A stretch of 64,000 bases of DNA from Bryobacterales bacterium (lineage in GTDB: Bacteria; Acidobacteriota; Terriglobia; Bryobacterales; Bryobacteraceae). The position numbers and the translations under genes were made by a program. The DNA lies in assembly GCA_019261985.1 (NCBI GenBank), contig JAFAQY010000132.1:1-64000 (forward strand). Reading direction: 5' to 3'. The notes beneath the pieces are model-generated. The model worked only from the letters and a program-made list of their open reading frames with translations, had not been told where the DNA came from and made no database searches. Positions 36,233 through 44,050 of the stretch are shown piece after piece (the first letter of the stretch is position 1; each line of letters opens with the position of its first letter).

Positions 36233-36943
36233 ATGCGCCCAATCGGCTTTTCAACCGGCGCCCTCGCCTATGCGGATTTTCGACGAGGCCTTGCGATCAT
36301 CCGTAACAAGGGACTTCACTCGATAGAGTTATCGGCTCTGCGGCAAAACGAGTTGGTTCCCTTGTTGGAAGCCATTCCCCGCCTTGAGCTGTCTGGATTC
36401 AAGTACATCTCTATACATGCTCCTAGTCAATACGAGCCGGCATGGGAAGAGGAACTTTGTGAGCGGCTTCATGCTGAGAAATGGCGAGGCTGGCCAATCA
36501 TTGTTCATCCGGACGCCATCCATGATTTTTCGTTGTGGCGGCGATTGGGAGCTGCGGTGTGCATCGAGAACATGGACAGGCGGAAGTCCATAGGCCGTAC
36601 TGCAAGCGAACTCGCTGGGATATTTGAAAAAGTGCCCGAGGCAACTCTATGCTTCGATATCGGACATGCGCGTCAAGTTGATCTGACAATGACCGAGGCA
36701 TATCTGATCCTTCGAGAGTTTGGATCCAACCTGACGCAAGTTCATGTGAGCGAGGTCAATGCCCGCAGTAAGCACGATCCGCTTTCTTACTCGTCCATGC
36801 TGGGGTTCCGGGACGTTGCGCGCCTTATCCCGGCGGAGGTTCCTTTGATTCTGGAGACGCCGGTAGCCGAGGGGGAAATAGAAGCTGAAATCGAAAAGGT
36901 TCGTCAGTCGCTCCCACTCGACTTGCAGACTATGGTCGCCTGA
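36233..36943 (+). CDS. xylose isomerase-like TIM-barrel protein (AP endonuclease 2 / sugar isomerase superfamily)
   Basis: The product (about 236 residues) starts MRPIGFSTGALAY; an ATG 15 bases upstream is also in frame but overlaps the preceding gene. The barrel carries the superfamily metal ligands: Glu in HSIELSALR, His in ISIHAPS, His in IIVHPD, Glu in VCIENMD, Asp and His in CFDIGHARQVD, His in QVHVSE and Glu in LILETP. That set is shared by endonuclease IV-like nucleases and sugar epimerases/isomerases, so the chemistry is open: phosphodiester cleavage or sugar isomerisation. It is tightly coupled to the nucleotidyltransferase gene, which suggests one removes or modifies what the other makes. 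Confidence 0.75.
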   Translation: MRPIGFSTGALAYADFRRGLAIIRNKGLHSIELSALRQNELVPLLEAIPRLELSGFKYISIHAPSQYEPAWEEELCERLHAEKWRGWPIIVHPDAIHDFSLWRRLGAAVCIENMDRRKSIGRTASELAGIFEKVPEATLCFDIGHARQVDLTMTEAYLILREFGSNLTQVHVSEVNARSKHDPLSYSSMLGFRDVARLIPAEVPLILETPVAEGEIEAEIEKVRQSLPLDLQTMVA

Positions 36944-37097
36944 AATCCGTTGCGTTATTGTGTCGACTCTCCGCCGGTCCTCGCCGAATGTCAAAAGAAT
37001 TGTGAAAATGCATCGTCGGTGATTGTCGAAACGGTATTTGAAGCCTAGCAAAACTGGTCAGGAATCCAAGAAGGGAAATGCATCGGCTTTGGAACAA

Positions 37098-40000
37098 TCA
37101 GGTAACAAGAATCTCTGTCCGCAGTCCTGTCAGCGCGCCCTTCAAAAACTCCAAGAGGGCTGAGGCGACCTCGGCATGCGCAGGGAGGGGCAGCCGCAGG
37201 ACACCCGCGGGCGTGAACTGCGCGCCCGGGATGGAGGAAACCAGGCTCATCAGGCGTTGTGGCTCGACTTTCGAACCCGGGTGGAACTTCACGTTCAGCG
37301 CTCCGCCGCGACGATCGACTGCTTCGACCCCTATACTCTCCGCCTGTGTCTTCAGCAACGCGAACTCGATCAACGTTTCCACCGCCTCAGGCGGCGGTCC
37401 ATAGCGGTCGGCAAGCTCGGACCGGATCTGCGCGGCTTGCTCGGGACTGCGCGCGTCCGCGATGCGCTTGTAGGCGCGCAGGCGCTGCTGCTCGTCGGCG
37501 ACGTAGGCGGGCGGGATGCGGATGTCCAGGCCAAGATTCAGGCTTGAATGGACTTCGAGCGGCCGCTCTTCGCCCTTGAGGTCTTGTACGGTTTCTTCAA
37601 GCAAACGCACATACGTATCAAACCCTACGGCCGCGATGTGCCCATGCTGCTCGCCTCCCAACAAGTTCCCCGCCCCGCGGAGCTCAAGATCAAGCGCGGC
37701 GATCTTGAATCCGGCTCCCAGATCGGAGAATTCGCGCAACGCCGCCAGCCGCTTGCGGGCGATTTCACTCAATTCCGTGCCGTCCGGGACCAGTAAATAG
37801 GCGTATGCGCGCCGGTTCGAGCGCCCGACGCGGCCGCGCAATTGATATAGCTCGGAGAGACCGTAGCGCTCGGAGTTCTCGATCACGATCGTGTTCGCAA
37901 GCGGAATATCCAACCCGTTTTCCACAATGGTTGTGCACACGAACACATCGTATTCGTGGCGCATGAAACCCAACAGCGCGCGTTCCAGTTCCTTCTCGTC
38001 CATCTGCCCGTGCCCGACTCCGATGCGCACGGCCGGGATCAGTTCCTGAATCCATGCCGCGCGGCCAAAGATGGAATCGATGCGGTTGTGGACGAAGTAG
38101 ACCTGCCCTCCGCGCGAAAGCTCCTGCTCGATAGCCGTCTTCACCAAGTCCGGATCAAAATGCGCAACCACGGTGTGAATTGCCAAGCGATCTTTCGGCG
38201 GAGTTTCAATCACGCTCATATCGCGGATACCAAGCAGCGACATGTGCAAGGTGCGCGGGATGGGCGTCGCGCTCATGGCCAGCACATGGACGTTCTTGCG
38301 CATCTGCTTTAGCCGTTCCTTATGCCGAACGCCGAAGCGCTGTTCTTCATCCACAACCAGCAGCCCGAGGTCCCGGAATTCGATATCTTTCGACAGAAGC
38401 CGGTGCGTTCCTATCGCGATATCGATTTTCCCCGCCCCGAGATCGTCAAGCGACGCCTTCAACTCCTTGGCCGAGCGCAGACGGGAGAACATCTCTATGC
38501 GCACGGGGAAAGCGGCGAAGCGGCGCCGGAAGGTTTCGTAGTGCTGAAACGCAAGCACCGTGGTAGGCGCAAGCACGGCCACTTGCTTGCCGTCGCCGAG
38601 CGCCTTGAACGCCGCCCGCATGGCTACTTCGGTTTTGCCGAAACCCACATCGCCGCATAGCAGCCGGTCCATCGGGTGAGGCGATTCCAAATCGCGTTTA
38701 ATCTCTTTGGTGGCGGAAAGCTGGTCTTTGGTTTCGGTGTACTCGAAGGAATCCTCGAATTCGCGCTGCCAATTGGAATCGGGCGAGAATGCGAAGCCCT
38801 CGGCCATGCGCCGCTCGGCGTAGAGCTTAAGCAGCTCATCCGCCATATCGCGCATTTTGGCCTTGACGCGGCTCTTGCGGGCGGTCCATGTGGAGCCGCC
38901 AAGCTTATCCAGCGGCGGCGCGCCTTCACCCGCGCCGCGATATTTCTCGACCAGGTCCATGCGCGTGAGCGGAACGTACAGCTTCGCCTCGCCCGCGTAT
39001 TCAAGCAACATGAAATCGCCCTTGAGCTCTCCCTGAACGATCTCGCGGAGACCCAGGAAACGCCCCACCCCGTGCGTCGTGTGCACTACATAATCGCCAG
39101 GCTTCAGATCGGCGAGATCGGAGGCAAAGGCGGAAATTCGCGGAGCAGCGCTCGGCTGCGCCACCATTTCCGAGGCATCGAACAAATCCTCAGAGCCGAT
39201 AAACGCGATGGAGGACTCGGGAAACACGACGCCGCGGCGCACCAGGCCTTTGATCAAATACGTGCCGGCAACCGGTCCCGCCAAATAGGCGCGCTCAGCG
39301 AGATACGGCGACGCCGCTTCATTCGGCGCGAGGCCCAATTGAAACGGCACGGAGTACTCGCGAAGAATATCGGCCAGCCTTTCCAACTCTCCGTTTGTGG
39401 GCGCGAAGAATGCGACGCGATAGCCTTGCTCCACCATTGTGCGGGCCTCCGCCACGGCTACCTGCATATTGCCGTGAAAGGCCAGCGAGGGGCGCGTGCC
39501 AATGTGGGGATGGCTTGAATCAAGATCCAGCTCGCGGACATCCAGCCGCGCGCGCGATTCAAGTGCGCTTTCGAACGGCGCCCACTCGAAAAAATTCGCC
39601 GATGCAAGGTCCGGTTGTCGAGTGGCGATCGCAGAGGCGCGGTCCCCCGAACGAAGCTGGTCCAGGCGCTTCCAGAGTCTTTCCGCCGCGGACCGAAGCT
39701 GCTCCGGTTCATCCAGCACGACCACGGCATCTTTACAAAGATCCAACAGCGAATGCGTTCGCGGCTCTGCAAGAGCGGCCCCGAACTCCCAGCCAGGGAA
39801 GGGATCGCCCGGACTCGCCACGTCCTGGTAATCGAGTTTCTCCGCGATGGCGTGCAAAAGCCGGCGCGACCGCGGCTGTTCCACCAAGGGAAGTATGCGG
39901 GCTTCGGCGACCTTCACCACCGACCGCTGGCTCTCGACATCGAAGCGGCGGATAGATTCGATCTCGTCGCCGAAGAATTCGACGCGTAGAGGCCGCGGGC

Positions 40001-40607
40001 TTTCGGCCCCGAAAACATCCAGAATGCCGCCGCGAATGGAAAATTCGCCGACCATCTCGACGGGATCGCGCCGCTCATAGCCGATCGACTTCAGATGTTC
40101 CTCGACCGAATCGAGCGGCAGTTCGTCGCCGGAGCGCAGATCCAGCGCGAGCCCGCGGTAAAAGTCCGGTGCATTGGTCTTAAGCAAGGCGGAGCCAACC
40201 GGCGCGATGGTGATGGGCGGCTGCGGGTTCGCGGCTGCGAGGCGCCATAGGCCAATGGCCCGCTGTTCCAGGATCTCGGTGTGGGGCGACAGCTTCTGGC
40301 CCGGCAGCACATCGAGCGCGGGAAGAAGCAGCGGACGCCCCGCCTCGGCCTTTCCGGCAAGCAGCTCGAAAAATGTTTGGATCAGCTCTGTCAGATTTTC
40401 GGCGCGCTGATTACCGTCCGCGATCACTATCAGAGGGCGTTCGGTCGCCTGCCAGAGCAGAACCAAGTATAGGGCCTTCGCGGCCGGCGTAAGCCCGGAT
40501 ACCGCGAGCGGTGCGGTCTCTCGCCGTGTTAGCCTGGCAAGACAATCCTGAAATGCCTGTTGACGGCCTAGAGTATGAAACAGGTCTCTTACGGCCGGGT
40601 GGGTCAC
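37098..40607 (-). CDS. mfd: transcription-repair coupling factor, Mfd
   Basis: Mfd displaces RNA polymerase stalled at DNA lesions and recruits UvrA. The 1169-residue length is normal. In order: UvrB-homology modules (ISIRGGILDVFGAESP, RVEFFGDEIESIRRFD), the RNA-polymerase-interacting CarD-like domain (KPGDYVVHTTHGVGRFLGL), the translocase with Walker A GDVGFGKTEVAMRAAFKA, Walker B LLVVDEEQRFGV, SATPIPRTLHMSL, the second RecA lobe (TTIVENGLDIPLANT, YQLRGRVGRS), and the C-terminal TRCF domain. It begins with GTG overlapping the stop of the upstream rfaE2-like gene (GTGA), so its translation is coupled to that gene. This is an unusual partner. Confidence 0.97.
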   Translation of the reverse strand: MTHPAVRDLFHTLGRQQAFQDCLARLTRRETAPLAVSGLTPAAKALYLVLLWQATERPLIVIADGNQRAENLTELIQTFFELLAGKAEAGRPLLLPALDVLPGQKLSPHTEILEQRAIGLWRLAAANPQPPITIAPVGSALLKTNAPDFYRGLALDLRSGDELPLDSVEEHLKSIGYERRDPVEMVGEFSIRGGILDVFGAESPRPLRVEFFGDEIESIRRFDVESQRSVVKVAEARILPLVEQPRSRRLLHAIAEKLDYQDVASPGDPFPGWEFGAALAEPRTHSLLDLCKDAVVVLDEPEQLRSAAERLWKRLDQLRSGDRASAIATRQPDLASANFFEWAPFESALESRARLDVRELDLDSSHPHIGTRPSLAFHGNMQVAVAEARTMVEQGYRVAFFAPTNGELERLADILREYSVPFQLGLAPNEAASPYLAERAYLAGPVAGTYLIKGLVRRGVVFPESSIAFIGSEDLFDASEMVAQPSAAPRISAFASDLADLKPGDYVVHTTHGVGRFLGLREIVQGELKGDFMLLEYAGEAKLYVPLTRMDLVEKYRGAGEGAPPLDKLGGSTWTARKSRVKAKMRDMADELLKLYAERRMAEGFAFSPDSNWQREFEDSFEYTETKDQLSATKEIKRDLESPHPMDRLLCGDVGFGKTEVAMRAAFKALGDGKQVAVLAPTTVLAFQHYETFRRRFAAFPVRIEMFSRLRSAKELKASLDDLGAGKIDIAIGTHRLLSKDIEFRDLGLLVVDEEQRFGVRHKERLKQMRKNVHVLAMSATPIPRTLHMSLLGIRDMSVIETPPKDRLAIHTVVAHFDPDLVKTAIEQELSRGGQVYFVHNRIDSIFGRAAWIQELIPAVRIGVGHGQMDEKELERALLGFMRHEYDVFVCTTIVENGLDIPLANTIVIENSERYGLSELYQLRGRVGRSNRRAYAYLLVPDGTELSEIARKRLAALREFSDLGAGFKIAALDLELRGAGNLLGGEQHGHIAAVGFDTYVRLLEETVQDLKGEERPLEVHSSLNLGLDIRIPPAYVADEQQRLRAYKRIADARSPEQAAQIRSELADRYGPPPEAVETLIEFALLKTQAESIGVEAVDRRGGALNVKFHPGSKVEPQRLMSLVSSIPGAQFTPAGVLRLPLPAHAEVASALLEFLKGALTGLRTEILVT

Positions 40608-41095
40608 GTTGCAGCAGCGGCAGCCGGCCGCCGAGCGAGCAACTCCTTCTCGATATTCGTGGTAGAAAATCCCGGCTCAAGCGGCAACAGCACCACTTGG
40701 CCTCCGGCGGCTTCCACTTCCTCGCGCCCCGCCACGAAATGAGACCAATCCGCGCCCTTGACCAGGATGTCGGGCAGCACGGCGGCAATGAGCTCGCGCG
40801 GCGTATCTTCATCGAAGAAACAGACGGCGTCGACTGCTTCGAGCGCGGCGACCATGTTCGCGCGCCGTTGCTCGCGGATAAGCGGGCGCGACGGTCCTTT
40901 CAGCCGCGAAACACTTGCGTCGCTATTCAGCGCCAGGATCAGGATGTCGCCGAGCGATCGCGCCCGCTCCAGCAGCCGGATATGGCCGGCATGGAGAAGG
41001 TCATAGCAGCCGTTGGTGAAAACTACAATTTTCCCTCCGGCGCGCCATTGGGCGCGGACTTGGAGCAGCTCCGATCTCGTATACAGGATTCCCAT
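40604..41095 (-). CDS. D-glycero-beta-D-manno-heptose 1-phosphate adenylyltransferase (HldE C-domain / RfaE2)
   Basis: The product (about 163 residues) activates heptose 1-phosphate to ADP-heptose for lipopolysaccharide core synthesis. Motifs: KIVVFTNGCYDLLHAGHIRL with the HxGH nucleotide-binding signature, ILALNSDASVSRLKGPSRP, REQRRANMVAALEAVD, DTPRELIAAVLPDILVKGAD and the C-terminal FSTTNIEKEL. The ATG at 41095 starts MGILYTRSEL; a longer frame to 41236 runs through the palindromic repeat at 41168-41210 and is rejected. It is a stand-alone adenylyltransferase domain without the fused kinase (HldE N-domain). It overlaps mfd by four bases. Confidence 0.9.
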   Translation of the reverse strand: MGILYTRSELLQVRAQWRAGGKIVVFTNGCYDLLHAGHIRLLERARSLGDILILALNSDASVSRLKGPSRPLIREQRRANMVAALEAVDAVCFFDEDTPRELIAAVLPDILVKGADWSHFVAGREEVEAAGGQVVLLPLEPGFSTTNIEKELLARRPAAAAAT

Positions 41096-41167
41096 GCGGA
41101 TCGCGCACTTCCATTGTAGAGTGGTCCGGTTCGGGGCTTGGGGCTGGTGCTGAAGTACCCGCGGCGG

Positions 41168-41210
41168 CCGGGGCTGAAGCCCCGGTTGCGCGCTAAAGCG
41201 TGCTCCACCA
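41168..41210. repeat. palindromic repeat, family C
   Basis: CCGGGGCTGAAGCCCCGG (41168-41185) followed by GCGCGCTAAAGCGTGC (41188-41203) and TCCACCA. It matches the copy at 28809-28851 in length and all but two bases. It lies between the divergent rfaE2-like gene and a small conserved gene. Confidence 0.8.
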
Positions 41211-41268
41211 TGTGCCGGGGAAAAGAACTCTCCCAATCTTGGATTATTTAGCGTAGAATAATACCGGA

Positions 41269-41625
41269 ATGTTCCAGGCGCACGATAACTTAAGCGATGA
41301 AATAAACGGGAATATTATTCGTAGCGAGATCGAAGGCGGAGTTTATCTTAAGGACCTTCCTGACAACGCGACGCTTGAAGTAATCACGCAAAACCGGCCT
41401 TACATGCTGATGATCGATGGTGACGGCTCGGCGTGGATATGGGGGCATCCGCAATTCTGCCCGAAGCCCGTGCGGGTTCGCATCTCCGGCTCAAACTGGG
41501 GAGGGTCGATGATCAAATCGGCATATCTTGGCCGAGGCATGCGGCTGGAATTTAAACATCCGAACTACGACTGCCCGATCATCACCACACCGATCGTGGA
41601 TATCCGCGTCCGGCAAGCCGCGTAG
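41269..41625 (+). CDS. conserved small protein of unknown function
   Basis: The 118-residue protein has no signal peptide. Its sequence looks globular and beta-rich: NIIRSEIEGGVYLKDLPDNA, TLEVITQNRPYMLMIDGDG, WIWGHPQFCPKPVRVRISGS, NWGGSMIKSAYLGRGMRLEF. I do not recognise the family but have the impression that it is conserved among acidobacteria. It stands alone and is followed by a clear terminator at 41651. Confidence 0.7.
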   Translation: MFQAHDNLSDEINGNIIRSEIEGGVYLKDLPDNATLEVITQNRPYMLMIDGDGSAWIWGHPQFCPKPVRVRISGSNWGGSMIKSAYLGRGMRLEFKHPNYDCPIITTPIVDIRVRQAA

Positions 41626-41650
41626 CGACTCAAAAGAGATTTCCAGCAAA

Positions 41651-41684
41651 GCCGCAAAGGAAGCAAAAAGCCTTTGCGGCTTTT
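41651..41684 (+). terminator. rho-independent terminator
   Basis: A perfect ten-base stem GCCGCAAAGG/CCTTTGCGGC (41651-41680) with a ten-base A-rich loop is followed by TTTTGCG. It lies 25 bases after the stop of the small conserved gene. It also supports starting the amidohydrolase at 41719 rather than at an in-frame ATG inside the hairpin. Confidence 0.85.
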
Positions 41685-41718
41685 GCGTATTGGCGAGAAA
41701 AGTTCTTATCATGCAGGG

Positions 41719-43353
41719 ATGGCTTCGCGAAATAGCTCCCTATTTATTTCCTTGCTCTTGAGCGCTGCCGCGGCCGCGGCCCAGCCCTCCGCCACTTGCC
41801 GCGACCTGCGGCTTATTAACGGCAAGATCGTCACGATGGACAAGCGCAACTTCACCGTGAGTTCCGTCTTAATCCATGAGGGCCGCTTCGCCGCGCCGGA
41901 TACCCGGCTGAATTCGTGCGCGAAGACGATCAATCTTCACGGCCGCACGGTGGTGCCGGGTCTGATCGATAATCACAATCACATTGTTCTATTGGGCTTG
42001 CGCCCTGGCCGCGACGTACGGCTGGACACTGCCTTCTCCATCGAAGAGGCGCAGGGCGCCCTGCGCGCGCGCGCCAGGGGTGTTCCCGCAGGCGAGTTCA
42101 TCACCGCCATGGGCGGATGGAATCCCATTCAGTTCGCCGAAAAGCGCCTGCCCACGCTCGCGGAACTCGACGCCGCTGATACCGCTCACCCGATCATCCT
42201 TTATCAAGCCTTCACCGGACCAGCGTCGGTGAACACTCCCGCCAAGGCCTTCTTCGAGAGCAAAAACATCGCCGTTAGCGCGACTGGAGCTATCGCCGCG
42301 AACGCCCCGTCCGTTGCCGCGCTAGACGCGCTCCGCGCGGCACAGACGTTTGCGGATAAAAAGCGCGGCACGGAAGACGCAATGGCTTATTCGGCGAAAG
42401 TGGGCGTCACGACAAACGTCGATATGGGCGCGTTCGTGATCCCAGGCCTGCCCGACATTCAGGATTCGTTCACATTCGATAACCTGGCCGCGGCCGACCC
42501 GTTCAGCATGTACAACGCCTTCGCCGCGCTGCATCGCGATAACAAAATGACGACGCGTCTGCGCATTTTCTTCCTCAGCATGGACACGCAGATGGATGTG
42601 CCGCTGCTGAAGCAGCGGATGCTGAACACGCTGCCCAATTTCGGCGACGACATGATGAAATTCTCGGGTATCGGCGAATTTGCCACGCAGTGGCCTCTGT
42701 TCGGCAATCCCGCTCCGCCGCCCAACTACGAAACGGCATTGAAGCTGGTGGCTAAACAGGGCTGGGCATTTCAACAACACAGTCTTTCGCTGGCGGAGGA
42801 TCAGCTCGCGGCCACGACATTTGAAGCGGTAAACGCGGTGACGCCGATTCGAGACCTGCGCTGGTCGGTGGCGCACGTGCCGAGAATCGATCAGGCGACG
42901 GTAAACCGGTTGAAGGCGCTGGGCGCGGGAATCGCGCTGCACCCATTCGAATATCTCGCGGGCGCGGCAGGAGCGGGGCCGCCGGCGCGCATGATTGTGG
43001 ACAGCGGAATTCATGTCGGCGCGGGCTCGGATTCAGGGCAGATTTCAACGTTGGATCCGTGGCCGCTGATCTACTATCTGGTGACCGGCAAGAACTCGGC
43101 CGGTGTCTTAATCAACGACAAGCAGCAGCTCACGCGCATGGAAGCGCTTCGTCTCTATACCGCCGAAAACGGCTGGTTTCTCCGGGAAGAAGATCAGCTT
43201 GGCTCAATCGAGCTGGGCAAGCTCGCCGATCTGGTAGTGCTGAGCGGCGACTACTTCGATGCGCAAAAAGTGCCTGACGAAGCGATCAAGAAGCTCTCAT
43301 CGGTGCTGACTATTGTTGGCGGACAGGTGGTGTTCGATGCGAAGCTGCTGTAG
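41719..43353 (+). CDS. exported amidohydrolase family 3 protein
   Basis: The metal-dependent hydrolase has about 544 residues. The ATG at 41719 gives a signal peptide (MASRNSSLFISLLLS, ending AAAQP). Features: RLINGKIVTMDKRNFTVSSV, VVPGLIDNHNHIVLLGLRPG with the HxH metal motif (NHNHI), MGGWNPIQFAEKRLPTLAEL, later DLRWSVAHVPRIDQATVNRL with another His ligand, HVGAGSDSG with the catalytic Asp, and the C-terminal ADLVVLSGDYFD. This is the amidohydrolase_3/YtcJ-like type. The substrate is unknown. It stands between a terminator and the leader of the exopolysaccharide locus. Confidence 0.88.
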   Translation: MASRNSSLFISLLLSAAAAAAQPSATCRDLRLINGKIVTMDKRNFTVSSVLIHEGRFAAPDTRLNSCAKTINLHGRTVVPGLIDNHNHIVLLGLRPGRDVRLDTAFSIEEAQGALRARARGVPAGEFITAMGGWNPIQFAEKRLPTLAELDAADTAHPIILYQAFTGPASVNTPAKAFFESKNIAVSATGAIAANAPSVAALDALRAAQTFADKKRGTEDAMAYSAKVGVTTNVDMGAFVIPGLPDIQDSFTFDNLAAADPFSMYNAFAALHRDNKMTTRLRIFFLSMDTQMDVPLLKQRMLNTLPNFGDDMMKFSGIGEFATQWPLFGNPAPPPNYETALKLVAKQGWAFQQHSLSLAEDQLAATTFEAVNAVTPIRDLRWSVAHVPRIDQATVNRLKALGAGIALHPFEYLAGAAGAGPPARMIVDSGIHVGAGSDSGQISTLDPWPLIYYLVTGKNSAGVLINDKQQLTRMEALRLYTAENGWFLREEDQLGSIELGKLADLVVLSGDYFDAQKVPDEAIKKLSSVLTIVGGQVVFDAKLL

Positions 43354-43374
43354 CGGTTCAAATTCCGCACCCAC

Positions 43375-43410
43375 ACCCTAGGGTCCGAATTCCCCCGCCC
43401 TAGGGTACCC
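43375..43410. promoter_or_regulatory. tandem CCCTAGGG palindromes, candidate operator
   Basis: ACCCTAGGGT (43375-43384) and CCCTAGGG (43398-43405) have centres 22 bases apart, about two helical turns. The second overlaps GGGTACCC (43403-43410). They lie in the gap upstream of the first exopolysaccharide-locus gene. Two same-face palindromes of identical core suggest cooperative binding by a dimeric regulator. No regulator gene is linked by evidence. Confidence 0.4.
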
Positions 43411-43482
43411 TCCTAATACCCGCTCAGCCCAATTTCGGGAATACTGATTTCTCAAAGGGACTACATCTCAGCGCACAGGGTG

Positions 43483-43594
43483 GCGCGGGAGGCGAGCGGT
43501 GAAGTTTCGATCCGTAAAGACTCCCGCGCTGCCCGGTGTTGTGCGCCGGGCAGCTAAAAAACCGGGGAGGCCGTCAGCCGTTAAGCCTGCTCGC
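43483..43594 (+). ncRNA. candidate structured leader RNA upstream of the exopolysaccharide locus
   Basis: Two consecutive perfect nine-base-pair stems are visible: GCGCGGGAG/CTCCCGCGC (43483-43491 with 43521-43529, 29-base loop) and GCTGCCCGG/CCGGGCAGC (43528-43536 with 43546-43554). They share two bases, so they stack or compete. GCGAGC in the first loop (43492-43497) is complementary to GCTCGC at 43589-43594, allowing a pseudoknot. An unpaired A-run (43556-43561) follows. The element ends about 20 bases before the GTG of the receiver-like gene. It lacks the conserved GEMM (c-di-GMP-I) core and I do not recognise another riboswitch class. Confidence 0.45.
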
Positions 43595-43615
43595 GAAAGA
43601 AAGGAAAGCTGAACC

Positions 43616-44023
43616 GTGCACGGCGACAAGGTGAAGCTGCTTGTCGTCGGCGCGCCAGCCTTCCTGAAGATTATCAAGCACCTCTTCGACGGGCAGCCAG
43701 ACTTCGAAGTGGTGGGGAGCATAGGAGGTATCGGGAGTTTAGCGCGACAAAGCAAGCGGCTCAGTCCGAAGCTCATCGTCGCAAGCGTAAAACCTGTCGG
43801 CACCAACGTAAGCCGAGCGGCACGCAGTATTAAAGACTCCAGCCCGTTATCCAAACTCATTTTGATATGCCCAGTTAAAGACTTTTCTGAAGGTGCGCGC
43901 ATGTGCGGAGCTGACGCTTGCCTAGAGCCCAACGAGCTAGTGCGCCGGCTCCTTCCAGCGGCATATAAGTTGGCTCTCAGGCGTTCTTCTCACGCCACAC
44001 CCTCAGTAAATCGCGTCCATTAA
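43616..44023 (+). CDS. pseudo-receiver protein lacking the phosphorylation site
   Basis: The 135-residue protein has the fold pattern of a response-regulator receiver (VKLLVVGAPAFLKIIKHLFD, PDFEVVGSIGGI, SPKLIVASVKPVG, SKLILICPVKDFSEGARMCGA). Every key residue is replaced. The acidic pair after beta1 is Gly-Ala, the phospho-accepting Asp at the end of beta3 is Ser, the Thr/Ser after beta4 is Cys, and the Lys before the last helix is missing. It has no output domain. It may bind a partner constitutively or sense something other than phosphorylation. GTG start with a purine-rich stretch (gaaagaaaggaaag) upstream. It is the first gene of the exopolysaccharide locus and has a better-preserved relative at 47397. 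Confidence 0.65.
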   Translation: MHGDKVKLLVVGAPAFLKIIKHLFDGQPDFEVVGSIGGIGSLARQSKRLSPKLIVASVKPVGTNVSRAARSIKDSSPLSKLILICPVKDFSEGARMCGADACLEPNELVRRLLPAAYKLALRRSSHATPSVNRVH

Positions 44024-44050
44024 TAACTAAAACCTGAAGAGGAAAAGTGT

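Noticed and set aside
43531-43561. A rho-independent terminator at the GCCCGG hairpin followed by an A-run.
   Set aside because: On the plus strand the run is A, not T. On the minus strand the T-run precedes the hairpin instead of following it.
43440-43615. A c-di-GMP (GEMM) riboswitch upstream of the exopolysaccharide locus.
   Set aside because: The conserved GACGCAAAGCC-like core and the GNRA-receptor pairing are missing. The fold seen is different, so only a generic structured leader is claimed.
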